64,000 bases of DNA from Streptomyces sp. NBC_00775 (lineage in GTDB: Bacteria > Actinomycetota > Actinomycetes > Streptomycetales > Streptomycetaceae), in NCBI RefSeq assembly GCF_036347135.1, contig NZ_CP108938.1, positions 3,472,001 through 3,536,000 on the forward strand. The letters run 5' to 3'. The notes under the pieces were generated by a model. That model was not told where the DNA came from. It saw only the letters and a list, made by a program, of their open reading frames with translations, and did no database searches. Positions within the stretch are counted from its first letter, which is position 1. The number at the start of each line of letters is the position of its first letter. The position numbers and the translations under genes are program-made. Positions 53,958 to 62,521 of the stretch are shown piece after piece.

Positions 53958-55183
53958 GGGGTGCCTCCTTCGAAAGAGGCGGAGACGGGGGCGACCCCGG
54001 CGAGCCTGTCCGCCACATGGCGGATGAAGCGCTGGAGGTCGGCGCAGTAGACGGAAGGGTTGGCGAAGCCGTTGTCGGCCCGGTAGCGGTGGGCGTAGTG
54101 GCCGCCGCCGCAGACGGAGAGCAGCGGGCAGGTCCGGCAGCGCGCGGCCAGCGAGGCGGCGCCCGTCTGCCGGGCCACGACACCGGGGTGGCGCAGTGCC
54201 TCGTCGAAGCTGTTCCGGAAGACGTCGAGGCCGGTCTCCGCCGCCCCCTCGTAGCAGGACTTCAGGGAGTCGACCTGCTCGATCGACCCGTCGGTCTCCA
54301 CGACCACGGCGTCGAAGGGCGCGAGGCCCAGCGACTCGGTGGCGGCGGGCAGCCCGAACAGCAGCGCGACGCAGGCTTCGAAGAGCCGGACGCGCGTCTC
54401 CCGCCGCCCGGCCCCCCACCAGCGGTCGAAGACGGCACAGAGCCAGTCCCCGTACGGGACATCCATGTCGCCCCAATGCGGCGGCGGCGCCGACCAGTTG
54501 CCGTGCGGCAGCAGCAGGTCGATCGCCGGTGGCCGCAGGGCCAGCAGGGACTCGTACAGCTCGACCGGGTCCGTCGTGGGGTCGACGACCGTGAGGATCC
54601 CGGCGTACGCCTCGGGGCAGCGGTCGGCGATCAGCCGCGCGCCGCGCGAGGCGGCGGGCCAGGACGGGCGCCCGGCGCGGTCGGTGCGCAGCGCGTTGTG
54701 CGCGGGCAGGCCGCCGTCCAGGCTGATGCCGACGCGGATGCCGTGCCGGGCCAGGACGGCGAGCCGCCGCTCGGTGAGCTGGGTGGCGTTGGTCTGGACG
54801 GTGGTGTGGACCGTGCAGGAGTCCGGAACCCGGTCGCGTACGAGAGCGGTGAAGCGGGCGAGCGTGTCCACGCCCGCGAGCAGGGGCTCTCCGCCGTGCA
54901 GGACGAGGGAGAGCGCCGTCGTGCCGTGGGCGCGCGCGTGCTCGCCGATCCGCGTCGCGGTCCGGTCGAGGACGCCGGGCGGGGCGGCGGCCGGGCGGGT
55001 GCGCCAGGTGTGGTCAGGGCCCTCGTAGAGGTAGCAGTAGCGGCAGGCGAGGTTGCAGCGGCCGTGCATCTTGACGATGAACTGCCCAAAGGGAAGGGGA
55101 TGTTCGGGCAGCCCGGCGAAGGTCGCGGAGGTGGCGGAGGTCGCGGAGGTGGCGAAGGTCGCCGGGGTCACCTCTTCAGACAC
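53954..55183 (-). CDS. fxsB: FxsB-family radical SAM/SPASM peptide maturase
   Basis: The 409-residue protein carries the radical SAM CxxxCxxC in CNLACRYCYLY (Cys43, 47, 50) and a SPASM-like Cys cluster at the C-terminus (SCYEG, CRTCPLLSVCGGGHYAHRY, SVYC). FxsB enzymes are known to join an aromatic ring to a side-chain carbon two residues away, giving a cyclophane in the FxSxx-type precursor. GTG 55183 is chosen because the motif-free region ends there; a longer frame reaches 55237. The first 20 residues hold a TSA-type repeat coded by a tandem of short units. It overlaps the HExxH gene by four bases. Confidence 0.9.
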   Translation of the reverse strand: MSEEVTPATFATSATSATSATFAGLPEHPLPFGQFIVKMHGRCNLACRYCYLYEGPDHTWRTRPAAAPPGVLDRTATRIGEHARAHGTTALSLVLHGGEPLLAGVDTLARFTALVRDRVPDSCTVHTTVQTNATQLTERRLAVLARHGIRVGISLDGGLPAHNALRTDRAGRPSWPAASRGARLIADRCPEAYAGILTVVDPTTDPVELYESLLALRPPAIDLLLPHGNWSAPPPHWGDMDVPYGDWLCAVFDRWWGAGRRETRVRLFEACVALLFGLPAATESLGLAPFDAVVVETDGSIEQVDSLKSCYEGAAETGLDVFRNSFDEALRHPGVVARQTGAASLAARCRTCPLLSVCGGGHYAHRYRADNGFANPSVYCADLQRFIRHVADRLAGVAPVSASFEGGTP

Positions 55184-55301
55184 TCCGGCACCCCCATGCT
55201 GTAAGGCCCCGTGATCCCACGGTACGGTCCGCGCCACGGCCCCCTGCCCGTACAGGGCGGCATTCCCGGGCGGGGGCCCGACACAAACGCGGCACGATCG
55301 A

Positions 55302-55324
55302 ACTTGTCCGGTTCAACGACAAGT
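55302..55324. promoter_or_regulatory. Palindrome between the precursor and FxsB genes
   Basis: ACTTGTC-N9-GACAAGT is a perfect 7-base inverted repeat in the 193-base gap between the precursor stop (55377) and FxsB start (55183). It is the only AT-richer stretch of this cluster. It may be an operator for an internal promoter, or an RNA hairpin that lets precursor RNA outnumber enzyme RNA. Confidence 0.5.
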
Positions 55325-55376
55325 CAGACCGGAACTGACGTCTTGCGATGAAGAATTGACCCTTCGGATGGCCCAT

Positions 55377-55562
55377 TCAGAAGGAGTTGTTGAACCCCCA
55401 GAGCATCTCGCTCGGCTGCCCCGCCCGTTCCCGCAGCTCCTCCAGCACCTCGGTCAGCACCGGGTGTTGAACCGTCCTGAGATCCGCGAGGTCCAGCTCC
55501 AGCAGATCCGGCAGCCGCCCCGCGGCGATGTCGGCATTCAGTGCGTCGTCCCGTGCACTCAT
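55377..55562 (-). CDS. fxsA: FxSxx-type cyclophane RiPP precursor with variant tail (FxsA)
   Basis: The 61-residue peptide contains LPDLLELDLADLRTVQHPVL, the recognisable leader of FxSxx-COOH proteins, then EVLEELRERAGQPSEMLWGFNNSF. The usual tail is Phe-x-Ser-x-x; here the last five residues are Phe-Asn-Asn-Ser-Phe, so Asn replaces the canonical Ser. FxsB-type enzymes link an aromatic residue to the residue two places on, and F-N-N is a possible target. ATG 55562 has GGGGGAGG just upstream. It is not preceded by another gene within 50 bases and begins the RiPP half of the cluster. Confidence 0.85.
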   Translation of the reverse strand: MSARDDALNADIAAGRLPDLLELDLADLRTVQHPVLTEVLEELRERAGQPSEMLWGFNNSF

Positions 55563-55613
55563 GTCCTCCCCCTTTTCCCTCACTCCGCCCGGCGACCGCC
55601 GGGAGGCACTCCC

Positions 55614-58600
55614 TCACTCCAGCTCGGCCAGCCGCTGCGCCGTCTGCCGGGCCGTCGGCTCACCCGTGCTCACGGCGCCGTCCGGCAGCCTGGACCACTC
55701 GGCCCGGGCGGCCCGGTAGGCCTCGCGTGCGGCACGCGGGCGTGCCGCCGCCTCGTAGGACATACCCCGCCAGTGATGCGCCTGCGCACCCAGCTCCACG
55801 GCCTCCTGGCGCCGTCGGTCCGTCTCCGCCTCCTCCTCGGCCGCACGGGCCGATTCGGCCGCGGCGCGGAAGGCGTCGACCGCCTCGTCGAGCCGCGCGG
55901 GCCTGCCCAGGCTCTGGTACGCCTCGAACTGCGCCTGCCCGAGCTCCAGCCGGCAGCGCGCGGCCGTCAGCGGTTCACCGGCCTCCAGCGCCGCGAGCCC
56001 GAAGAGATGCTCGGCCTCCCGCAGATCCACCCGGTCGCCCCGGGCGCGGTAGCGCAGCATCAGGGCGCGGCCGAGCAGCAGCAGGCGGTACGCCAGCTCG
56101 CCGCTGCCCGCGGGGGTCTCGGTACGGCAGTCGCGCAGCACCCGGATGGCCTGGGAGAGCGACTCGCGCGAACCGGCGCCGTTGGCCGGCACCGCCCGGC
56201 GCAGCAACGCCTCACCCCATTCGGCGAGGACGTCCGCGTGCACGGGGGCGTCCCTGGGCACGCCCCGGGAGGCCTGCTCGAACCGTGCGGCGGCGTCCTG
56301 GAGTTCGCGCGGGTCGCCCGACTCGGCGTACCGCGCCACGCCGATACGCCCGGCGCGCACCAACAGCTGGGCGCGCAGGCCCTGTTCACGCGTCAGGCCC
56401 AGCGCCTCGTCGACGTATGCCTGGGCGTCGTCCAGCGCGCCGCCCGACTTCAGGAGCGCGTCGACGAGGTCGAGGAGGATACGGACACGGGAGGGTTCAC
56501 CCGCCGCGGGGAGCACCGGCCCGGAGCCGGGTTCCAGGGCGGCCCGCAGGGAGTGCGCACCCTGTTCGGCGTACAGCCGGGCCTGTTCGTGGTCGGCCGT
56601 GGCGCCCGACAGGCGCAGCAGGACGCGGCCGTGGGCCAGCGGGAGTTCGGGCGGGCGCTGCCGCCGGTCGGGCCAGGCGTCGGCGAAGGCCTCCAGCATG
56701 CCGACCGCACCCTGGAGCAGCGCGCTGTCGCCACCGAGCCGCCACTGTGCCTCCAGCGCCCGCACCCGCTCCAGGGTGAGCCGCAGGGCTTCCTCCCGGT
56801 CGTCCAGGTCGGGCGCGGCGCAGGCCACCGCGTACTCACGGTCGGCGCGTTGCAGCAGGTCGAGCGCGCCGCGCCGGTCGCCGCGGCGCCTGCGGTCGGT
56901 GGCGGCGGCGTGCAGCACCCGTGCCAGTACGGCTCGTTCGCGCAGTGCCCTGGGGTGGGCGACGGCGCGCTCGGCGGCCGTCTCCGCCTCGCGCAGCAGC
57001 TCGGCGCCGCCCTGCACCTCCCACAGCCGCAGCACACAGTTGGCGTACTCGGCCCACAGCTCCGGGTCGGCGCCCGCGGGCCGTTCGTGCTCGGTCGCGC
57101 CACGCAGCAGCTGTACGGCGTCGATGAGGTCCTGCACCATGCCGTCGGTGTCGAACTGCCCGACCAGGGAGCGGGCCCGGATCACCGCCGCGTGGGTCGG
57201 CCGCTCGTCGGGCGGGTCGTCGCGCCCCCGGCCGGCGACCAGCGCGAACTGTTCCGGCAGCGGCATGAAGCGCTCCAGGACCCGCACGGCGACCTCGGCG
57301 AAGGGCTGCGGGACCAGCGTGGCCCCGCCGTTGTCGCCGTTCTCGCCCGGGTATGCGGCACCGGGCGCGTACGGCCGCCCCGAGCCGCCGTCGCCGAGCT
57401 GGGCGAGCGCCAGGGCCGGGAAGTTGGGGCCGCCCTTGCCGAAGCGGTACTCGATGTACTCCGAGCAATGCTTGAGCACCAGCATGGCCTCGTCACGGCC
57501 CAGCGGCGACAGGAGGGCCTCCTGCACGCCGGGCGCGAACTCGTACCACTGGGCGCCGTCCGCCCCGTAGTCCTCCGCCTTGGCGCGCGAGACCAGGCCG
57601 CTGAGCAGGACCTCGGCCAGTTCGGAAGGTCCGGAGTCGGGCAGCATGGTGCGCTGGACGAGCTGCATCACGGGGAGGCTGAGGGGCGCCGCCGCCAGAT
57701 AGCCGGCCAGGCGTCCCGCCGTCTTGGAGGCGTTGGAACGGAACCGGCTGACCAGTTCGAGCGCGGACAGCCGGCGCCCGGGGCGGGCGGCCGGGGCGGG
57801 CGGATGGTTGTGGCGCACCCAGCCGACCGCACCGGCCACGGGCCCGGCGCCCGCCCCGGACAGCAGCCGCGCCCAGGCGCCGAGCGCGGCGGGCTCGGGA
57901 GGCAGGACGGGCACGGGAAGCGCACCCGCGTGCGCCTCCGGCGGGGTGCCGGCCGGCAGCCGGACCTTCAGCGTGGCCGCGCCCGCGAGGGCCTCGCCGC
58001 GCGTCAGCTCGCCGTACGACACGGGCAGTCGGGTGCGGTTCCACATGCGCTGCGGCAGCGGCTGGATCACGGCGGCGGGGCCCTGCCGGGACAGGTGGTA
58101 CAGCAGCCGGTGGGCGTGGCCGCTGTGCCACAGGGGGCCCGCGCAGTCGCTGACGAGGAGGGTGATCCGGCGGCCGGTGGGGTCGCTCAGCCGGTCGGCG
58201 GAGTGCAGCGGGGCCGCGCGCGGCTCTGGGCTGCGGCTGACGGCGGGCTCGCCGTCCGGGGCCTGGTGCAGATGGCTGACCTCGATGTCCCAGAAGGCGC
58301 CCAACTGGCCGAAGACCTGCTCCAGTTCGGCGAACATCCGGTCCCACACCCGCATGGACGAGGAGGCGTCCATCACCAGCTGGAGCGCCGCGTCGGCCCG
58401 GGTCACCCCGCGGAACACCGGCAGGACCAGACCGCCCGCCCGGGCACTCAGCTCCGCGGTCGCCGTCTCGTCGAGGGTCGTGCGCAGGGGCGGGGCGCCG
58501 GTCCGATACCCCTGCAACGGCCGTAAGGCGCGCTGGAGTTCGAGCGGGGCGGGGAACGCGGGCGCGGCGGGCACCCCGATCGGCAGCACCGTCACCCGGC

Positions 58601-59060
58601 CCTGCCCGTGGCCGCGCGGCGCGCCGTCCCGCGGCACCGGGTACAGCGCCACACGCCGGTCCGCCGCCCCGTCCCGCTGCGGCGGCTCGGGCCGGTCGCC
58701 GGGCGGCACCGGAGCGGCACCCCGCGGGGCCGGACGCTCGGGAACCAGGTCACGTCCGGTCACCGGCGCTCCGGACGGCGGCGTGCTCCCCCGCCCCGCC
58801 TCCTCGCCCTCGACGGCGTCCGTCGGGCGCGCCCAGCGGGCCAGCCAGAGGGTGTCGCAGAGCTGCTCGGCGTCCGGGTCGAGCCCGATCTGCCGCATCC
58901 CGGCGATGAGTTCGGCGATCGGGTCGCCGCCGGAACGGATCCGGTCACCGCCGGAACGTGTCCGGTCTCCGCCGGAAGCTGTCGGATGGCTGCCGGAGGG
59001 TTCGACGGGATCGGGACCGGGATCGGGGTCGGGCCCGTGGCGCGCCGCGGCGTCAGGCAT
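55614..59060 (-). CDS. SAV_2336-type protein with vWA domain and TPR-like C-terminus
   Basis: The 1148-residue protein starts with a SAV_2336-like N-terminal segment, low-complexity SGGDR repeats (21-base DNA units) and an Arg/Pro-rich linker. At about residue 225-232 it has LQLVMDASSSM, the MIDAS start (DxSxS) of a von Willebrand factor A domain, with other family elements in FRGVTRADA and LLVSDCAGPLWHSG. The C-terminal third is helical TPR-like (REAETAAERAVAHPRALRERAVLARVLHA). It lies 7 bases before the MoxR gene's end, so vWA and MoxR partners are adjacent. It likely acts as a metal-dependent adaptor in the ternary system. Confidence 0.83.
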   Translation of the reverse strand: MPDAAARHGPDPDPGPDPVEPSGSHPTASGGDRTRSGGDRIRSGGDPIAELIAGMRQIGLDPDAEQLCDTLWLARWARPTDAVEGEEAGRGSTPPSGAPVTGRDLVPERPAPRGAAPVPPGDRPEPPQRDGAADRRVALYPVPRDGAPRGHGQGRVTVLPIGVPAAPAFPAPLELQRALRPLQGYRTGAPPLRTTLDETATAELSARAGGLVLPVFRGVTRADAALQLVMDASSSMRVWDRMFAELEQVFGQLGAFWDIEVSHLHQAPDGEPAVSRSPEPRAAPLHSADRLSDPTGRRITLLVSDCAGPLWHSGHAHRLLYHLSRQGPAAVIQPLPQRMWNRTRLPVSYGELTRGEALAGAATLKVRLPAGTPPEAHAGALPVPVLPPEPAALGAWARLLSGAGAGPVAGAVGWVRHNHPPAPAARPGRRLSALELVSRFRSNASKTAGRLAGYLAAAPLSLPVMQLVQRTMLPDSGPSELAEVLLSGLVSRAKAEDYGADGAQWYEFAPGVQEALLSPLGRDEAMLVLKHCSEYIEYRFGKGGPNFPALALAQLGDGGSGRPYAPGAAYPGENGDNGGATLVPQPFAEVAVRVLERFMPLPEQFALVAGRGRDDPPDERPTHAAVIRARSLVGQFDTDGMVQDLIDAVQLLRGATEHERPAGADPELWAEYANCVLRLWEVQGGAELLREAETAAERAVAHPRALRERAVLARVLHAAATDRRRRGDRRGALDLLQRADREYAVACAAPDLDDREEALRLTLERVRALEAQWRLGGDSALLQGAVGMLEAFADAWPDRRQRPPELPLAHGRVLLRLSGATADHEQARLYAEQGAHSLRAALEPGSGPVLPAAGEPSRVRILLDLVDALLKSGGALDDAQAYVDEALGLTREQGLRAQLLVRAGRIGVARYAESGDPRELQDAAARFEQASRGVPRDAPVHADVLAEWGEALLRRAVPANGAGSRESLSQAIRVLRDCRTETPAGSGELAYRLLLLGRALMLRYRARGDRVDLREAEHLFGLAALEAGEPLTAARCRLELGQAQFEAYQSLGRPARLDEAVDAFRAAAESARAAEEEAETDRRRQEAVELGAQAHHWRGMSYEAAARPRAAREAYRAARAEWSRLPDGAVSTGEPTARQTAQRLAELE

Positions 59061-59067
59061 CAGCGCG

Positions 59068-60096
59068 TCACCTCGGGCGGTCGAGTCGCTGGATGAGGAG
59101 GTCCGCGAGACGGTCGCGACTGGGCGGGGCGGCCGCGTCGGTGAGGTAGATGGCGTTCAACAGCTGGTCCGCGGCGACCAGTTCACTGCGCGAGCGCTCC
59201 AGGAAGCGGGTGATGAGATCGTCTCCGGCCCGCGCGGCCTCATCACCGAGATGAGCGCGTACGAAGGTGGCGAGCCGATTGTGGTCGGGGCGCGCCAGTT
59301 CCAGGTGGATGCAGCGGCGCATCAGCGGAGCCGGGAAGTCGCGCTCCCCGTTGCTGGTGAGCACCACGAACGGGAAGGCGCGGCAGCGCACCCGGCCGTC
59401 GCGCACCCGCGCCTTGGTGCCGTCGGCGGTGAGCACCTCGGCCACACCGCCGGGCAGCCGGTCGGCGACGCGCTCCAGCTCGGGGATGGCGAACTCTCCC
59501 TCCTCCAGCACGTTGAGCAGGTCGTTCGGCAGGTCGATATCGCTCTTGTCCAGCTCGTCGATGAGCAGTACGCGCGGGGTGTCGGACGGCAGCAGCGCGG
59601 TGCCGAGGGGGCCGAGCCGGATGTAGCTGCCGATGCCCTCGACGGAGCCGGGGGCCCCGGGAGTGGCGGGATCGGTGCCCTGCGGCGCGGCGATCTGCAC
59701 GTCCTGGAGCCGGGCGATCGCGTCGTAGTGGTACAGCCCGTCCTGGAGCGTGGACCGGCTGACGATCGGCCAGCGCAGTACGTTGCCCAGACCCAGTTCG
59801 TACGCCACCGAGTGCGCGAGCGTGCTCTTGCCCGCACCCGGGCTGCCGGTGACGAGCAGGGGCCGGCGCAGATAGAGCGCCGCGTTGATCATCTCCAGTT
59901 CCTCGGCGCCCGGCCGGTGCAGTTCGGCCAGGTGCCGGTGCGCGCCCAGCCGCCGGTCCTGGGAACCGTCCGCGCCCCTCCCGGCCGCGTCCCGGCTCGC
60001 GAAGTCGCGCCAGGGGGGCGGGGCCGGGAGGCGGTCTATGCCGTCGTGGGGTTCACCGGCACCTCGGTAGATGAGCCACTCGCTGGATTCGGTCAT
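59068..60096 (-). CDS. MoxR-family AAA+ ATPase
   Basis: The 342-residue ATPase has Walker A GSPGAGKST, Walker B VLLIDELDKSDIDLPNDLL and the MoxR helix-insert (LLNVLEEGEF), followed by a helical lid and VVLTSNGERDFPAPLMRRC. MoxR proteins act as chaperones with vWA-domain partners. The next gene downstream encodes the vWA/SAV_2336 protein, and the trypsin-VMAP gene lies upstream. A 157-base gap separates it from the trypsin gene. ATG 60096 leads the gene. Confidence 0.92.
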   Translation of the reverse strand: MTESSEWLIYRGAGEPHDGIDRLPAPPPWRDFASRDAAGRGADGSQDRRLGAHRHLAELHRPGAEELEMINAALYLRRPLLVTGSPGAGKSTLAHSVAYELGLGNVLRWPIVSRSTLQDGLYHYDAIARLQDVQIAAPQGTDPATPGAPGSVEGIGSYIRLGPLGTALLPSDTPRVLLIDELDKSDIDLPNDLLNVLEEGEFAIPELERVADRLPGGVAEVLTADGTKARVRDGRVRCRAFPFVVLTSNGERDFPAPLMRRCIHLELARPDHNRLATFVRAHLGDEAARAGDDLITRFLERSRSELVAADQLLNAIYLTDAAAPPSRDRLADLLIQRLDRPR

Positions 60097-60253
60097 TGCC
60101 CAGTCCTCGTCGTCACTCGTCCACCACGGCAGCCGTCCGAACCTGCATCACGGTATCGATCCTCGGGGGGCCTCGTAAGGTCCCAAGACGGGCTCATAAC
60201 GGGCCACTTGGGCGTCGCACGCGCGCTGTACGGCAGATCGCCGGCCGATCCGG

Positions 60254-62521
60254 TCATGGCGCCTCCAACAGGTCCCCGGTACCGGGCAGCGGCCGGCCCG
60301 GATCGTCGTAGAGCAGGGCGATTCCATCGGCCCAGAACGCCTCCGTCCGGCCCTCGTGCAGCCCCGCCCTCAACGCGTGGACGAGCTCGGGAAGCCGCAC
60401 CACGTTGCCCGGGCCCGCCACGGTGTCGCCCACCTGCCGGTGGAACTCCCCGCACACAGCCTCGGGCCGGCCGTGCCAACGCCGCCACAGGGCGACGCCG
60501 TAGCCGCCGTGCACGATCCGCACGAGCGCCATCGGGTCGTCCTCGAAGCGGTCGTCGCCATGGCGGCAGAGCACCGGGACCGTCTTGTAGGGCAGTCCCC
60601 GCAGCACCTCCACGAGCGGGACCGGTATCCGCAATCCGTCGTCGCAGTCCAGGACTTCGGCCTTGGCCTCGTGCTCGTGAATCCACTTCCAGCGGGCCAC
60701 CCGCTCCTGGGACTCCGCCTCGGCCGGGGGCCGCTCCGCGCCGAACGGCCAGAACTCGTCCTGCTCGAAGGGCTGTTCACGGCCGGCGAAGCGCACATAG
60801 ACGGGGCGCTGCACGCCGATCGGAGGCTCGCCCGGGCCCAACCGCCAGTCGTCCACCGCCAGTCCGAGCAGCGGATGGAGCAGCGCGACCTGGAGGGCGG
60901 CGGGCCGTCCTGGCTGATCGCAACGGCGGAACGCCTCCGCCAGGGGGGCGGCCAGCGGGCCGGGCAGCTCGGCCAGAGGCGTGCGCTCGGCCTCGTGGAG
61001 GCGTTCGACATCTCCGTCGGGCCGTACCACGCAGACCCGCCAGTCGCAGCGGTCCGGCTCCCAGCCCCGCTGGGCGAGTTCGATCAAGGCGGACGGGCCG
61101 GGCCCGCGGTCGGGGCCGTGCGCCTGCCGGAGCCTCATACGCACCAGGGAACTCAGGGTCGCCACCGAGACCTGTCCGGAACCTGACGGGGTGACCGGTG
61201 TTCCCGTCGGCGACCCGGCCGGCGCGGCCGGGGCCGACGGCGCCCCGGAGGCTGTCACCGCAGCGGGGTCCGGCCCGTCCTCCCCCGGAGCTTCCACGGG
61301 CGGGGTGCCGGGGTCCTGCCGCCGCCGGAGCAGGTCCGTCCACTGCTGCGCGAAGCGGCCGCGGTGGGTGGGGTCGATGCCCTCCGCCGCGTTCCGCACC
61401 CACTGCCACAACGCCTGCTCGGCACCCCGGGTACCCGGGGTGCCGAAGGGGCGGTCGGCGGACAGGACCAGCATCGTGTAGGCGAGGACGAGGTCCAGCA
61501 TGGCGCCGTGGTGCGAGCTCTCGTACAGCGCGCCCAGACCGTCACGCCAGCCGCGCGGCGCGGGATGCCGGATCGCGGCCGGGCCGCCGAGGAGCAGTTC
61601 GAGGATGTCGAGCAGAACGCGCGTGCTGACAGGTGGCGGAAGGTCGGCGAGCCTGCCGAGCAGCTGGGTCCGCTCCTCCGGACTGAGGGCGCGTCCGGGC
61701 CGCGCGCCGAGCTGACTCTGGACGTCCGTCCAGGTGCTGCGGGTGGTGTCGGGATGGCGCTGCCGGTCCCGGTGGTAGCGGTCGTGGCCGTGGAAGACGG
61801 CCTGGTAGCTGTCGTCGTGCTCGGCCCGCACCGCACTGGCCGGCACCGGCAGGGCACGTAACTGCTCCACCCCCGTGCACGTACCGCCGATCCCCCTGTC
61901 CACCTGCGATTTCAGGACGCCGACGACCTCCCCGCGTACGGGATCGACCACCGGGCCGCCCGAGACGCCGGGCGGCAGTACGTCGCCGCCCAGCCGGATC
62001 TGCTCGTCGTCCGACGAGCCGAGGGTGCCCTGGACCGTGCAGGTCCCGGTCAGCCGGCGCAGCTCGCCGCCGACCACGGACCAGCCGGAGTAGAAGACGA
62101 CCGCCTCTCCGTAGTACGCCGCCGGGCGCTCGGTGACATAGGCGCAGTCGTGGACCACGGGCTCGCGCAGCCTCACGAGCGCCAGGTCGGGGGCGGGCCA
62201 GCTGCCCCGTACGGCCCGCTCGACGTGCTCCGGGAGGACGGTCGCGACCTCGGCCGCGACAGCGGATGTACCGCGGCCCTGACCCGTCTCGTAGACCACG
62301 GTCACCTCGCCCCCCTCCCCGCTCAGTGCCACATGCGCGCAGGTCAGAACCCAGTTGGGGGCGACGAAAAACCCACTCCCGAGGAACGTGCCGGGCTCGT
62401 CCAGGGCATACCCGGCCCCCGAGCGATGGATGCGTACGGTCGCCGCCCTGACGAGATCACTCAGCGCACGGTGAGCGTTCTGCGGGCCGCCCGGTGCGCC
62501 CCGGGCGTACCCCTCTGTCAT
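60254..62521 (-). CDS. Trypsin-like serine protease with VMAP-like C-terminus
   Basis: This 755-residue protein has an N-terminal trypsin fold with the full triad: His63 in VLTCAHV, Asp112 in PDLALVR and Ser187 in PPGVSGGP. A middle helical segment (about 265-420) contains RALSPEERTQLLGRLADLPP, and the C-terminal half (about 500-755) with RPVYVRFAGREQPFEQDEFW and PGNVVRLPELVHAL matches vWA-MoxR-associated proteins (VMAP-C). There is no signal peptide, so it would act inside the cell. It overlaps the TRYPCO1-like gene by four bases (ATGA at 62518). Confidence 0.88.
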   Translation of the reverse strand: MTEGYARGAPGGPQNAHRALSDLVRAATVRIHRSGAGYALDEPGTFLGSGFFVAPNWVLTCAHVALSGEGGEVTVVYETGQGRGTSAVAAEVATVLPEHVERAVRGSWPAPDLALVRLREPVVHDCAYVTERPAAYYGEAVVFYSGWSVVGGELRRLTGTCTVQGTLGSSDDEQIRLGGDVLPPGVSGGPVVDPVRGEVVGVLKSQVDRGIGGTCTGVEQLRALPVPASAVRAEHDDSYQAVFHGHDRYHRDRQRHPDTTRSTWTDVQSQLGARPGRALSPEERTQLLGRLADLPPPVSTRVLLDILELLLGGPAAIRHPAPRGWRDGLGALYESSHHGAMLDLVLAYTMLVLSADRPFGTPGTRGAEQALWQWVRNAAEGIDPTHRGRFAQQWTDLLRRRQDPGTPPVEAPGEDGPDPAAVTASGAPSAPAAPAGSPTGTPVTPSGSGQVSVATLSSLVRMRLRQAHGPDRGPGPSALIELAQRGWEPDRCDWRVCVVRPDGDVERLHEAERTPLAELPGPLAAPLAEAFRRCDQPGRPAALQVALLHPLLGLAVDDWRLGPGEPPIGVQRPVYVRFAGREQPFEQDEFWPFGAERPPAEAESQERVARWKWIHEHEAKAEVLDCDDGLRIPVPLVEVLRGLPYKTVPVLCRHGDDRFEDDPMALVRIVHGGYGVALWRRWHGRPEAVCGEFHRQVGDTVAGPGNVVRLPELVHALRAGLHEGRTEAFWADGIALLYDDPGRPLPGTGDLLEAP

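Noticed and set aside
50238..54050. Long plus-strand open frame over the FxsT and HExxH genes
   Set aside because: It is a shadow of two minus-strand genes with clear domains; it carries no family motif and no ribosome site.
55356..61194. Two long plus-strand frames over the vWA, MoxR and protease genes
   Set aside because: Both are reverse-strand shadows rich in Arg/Pro/Ser/Gly without motifs.
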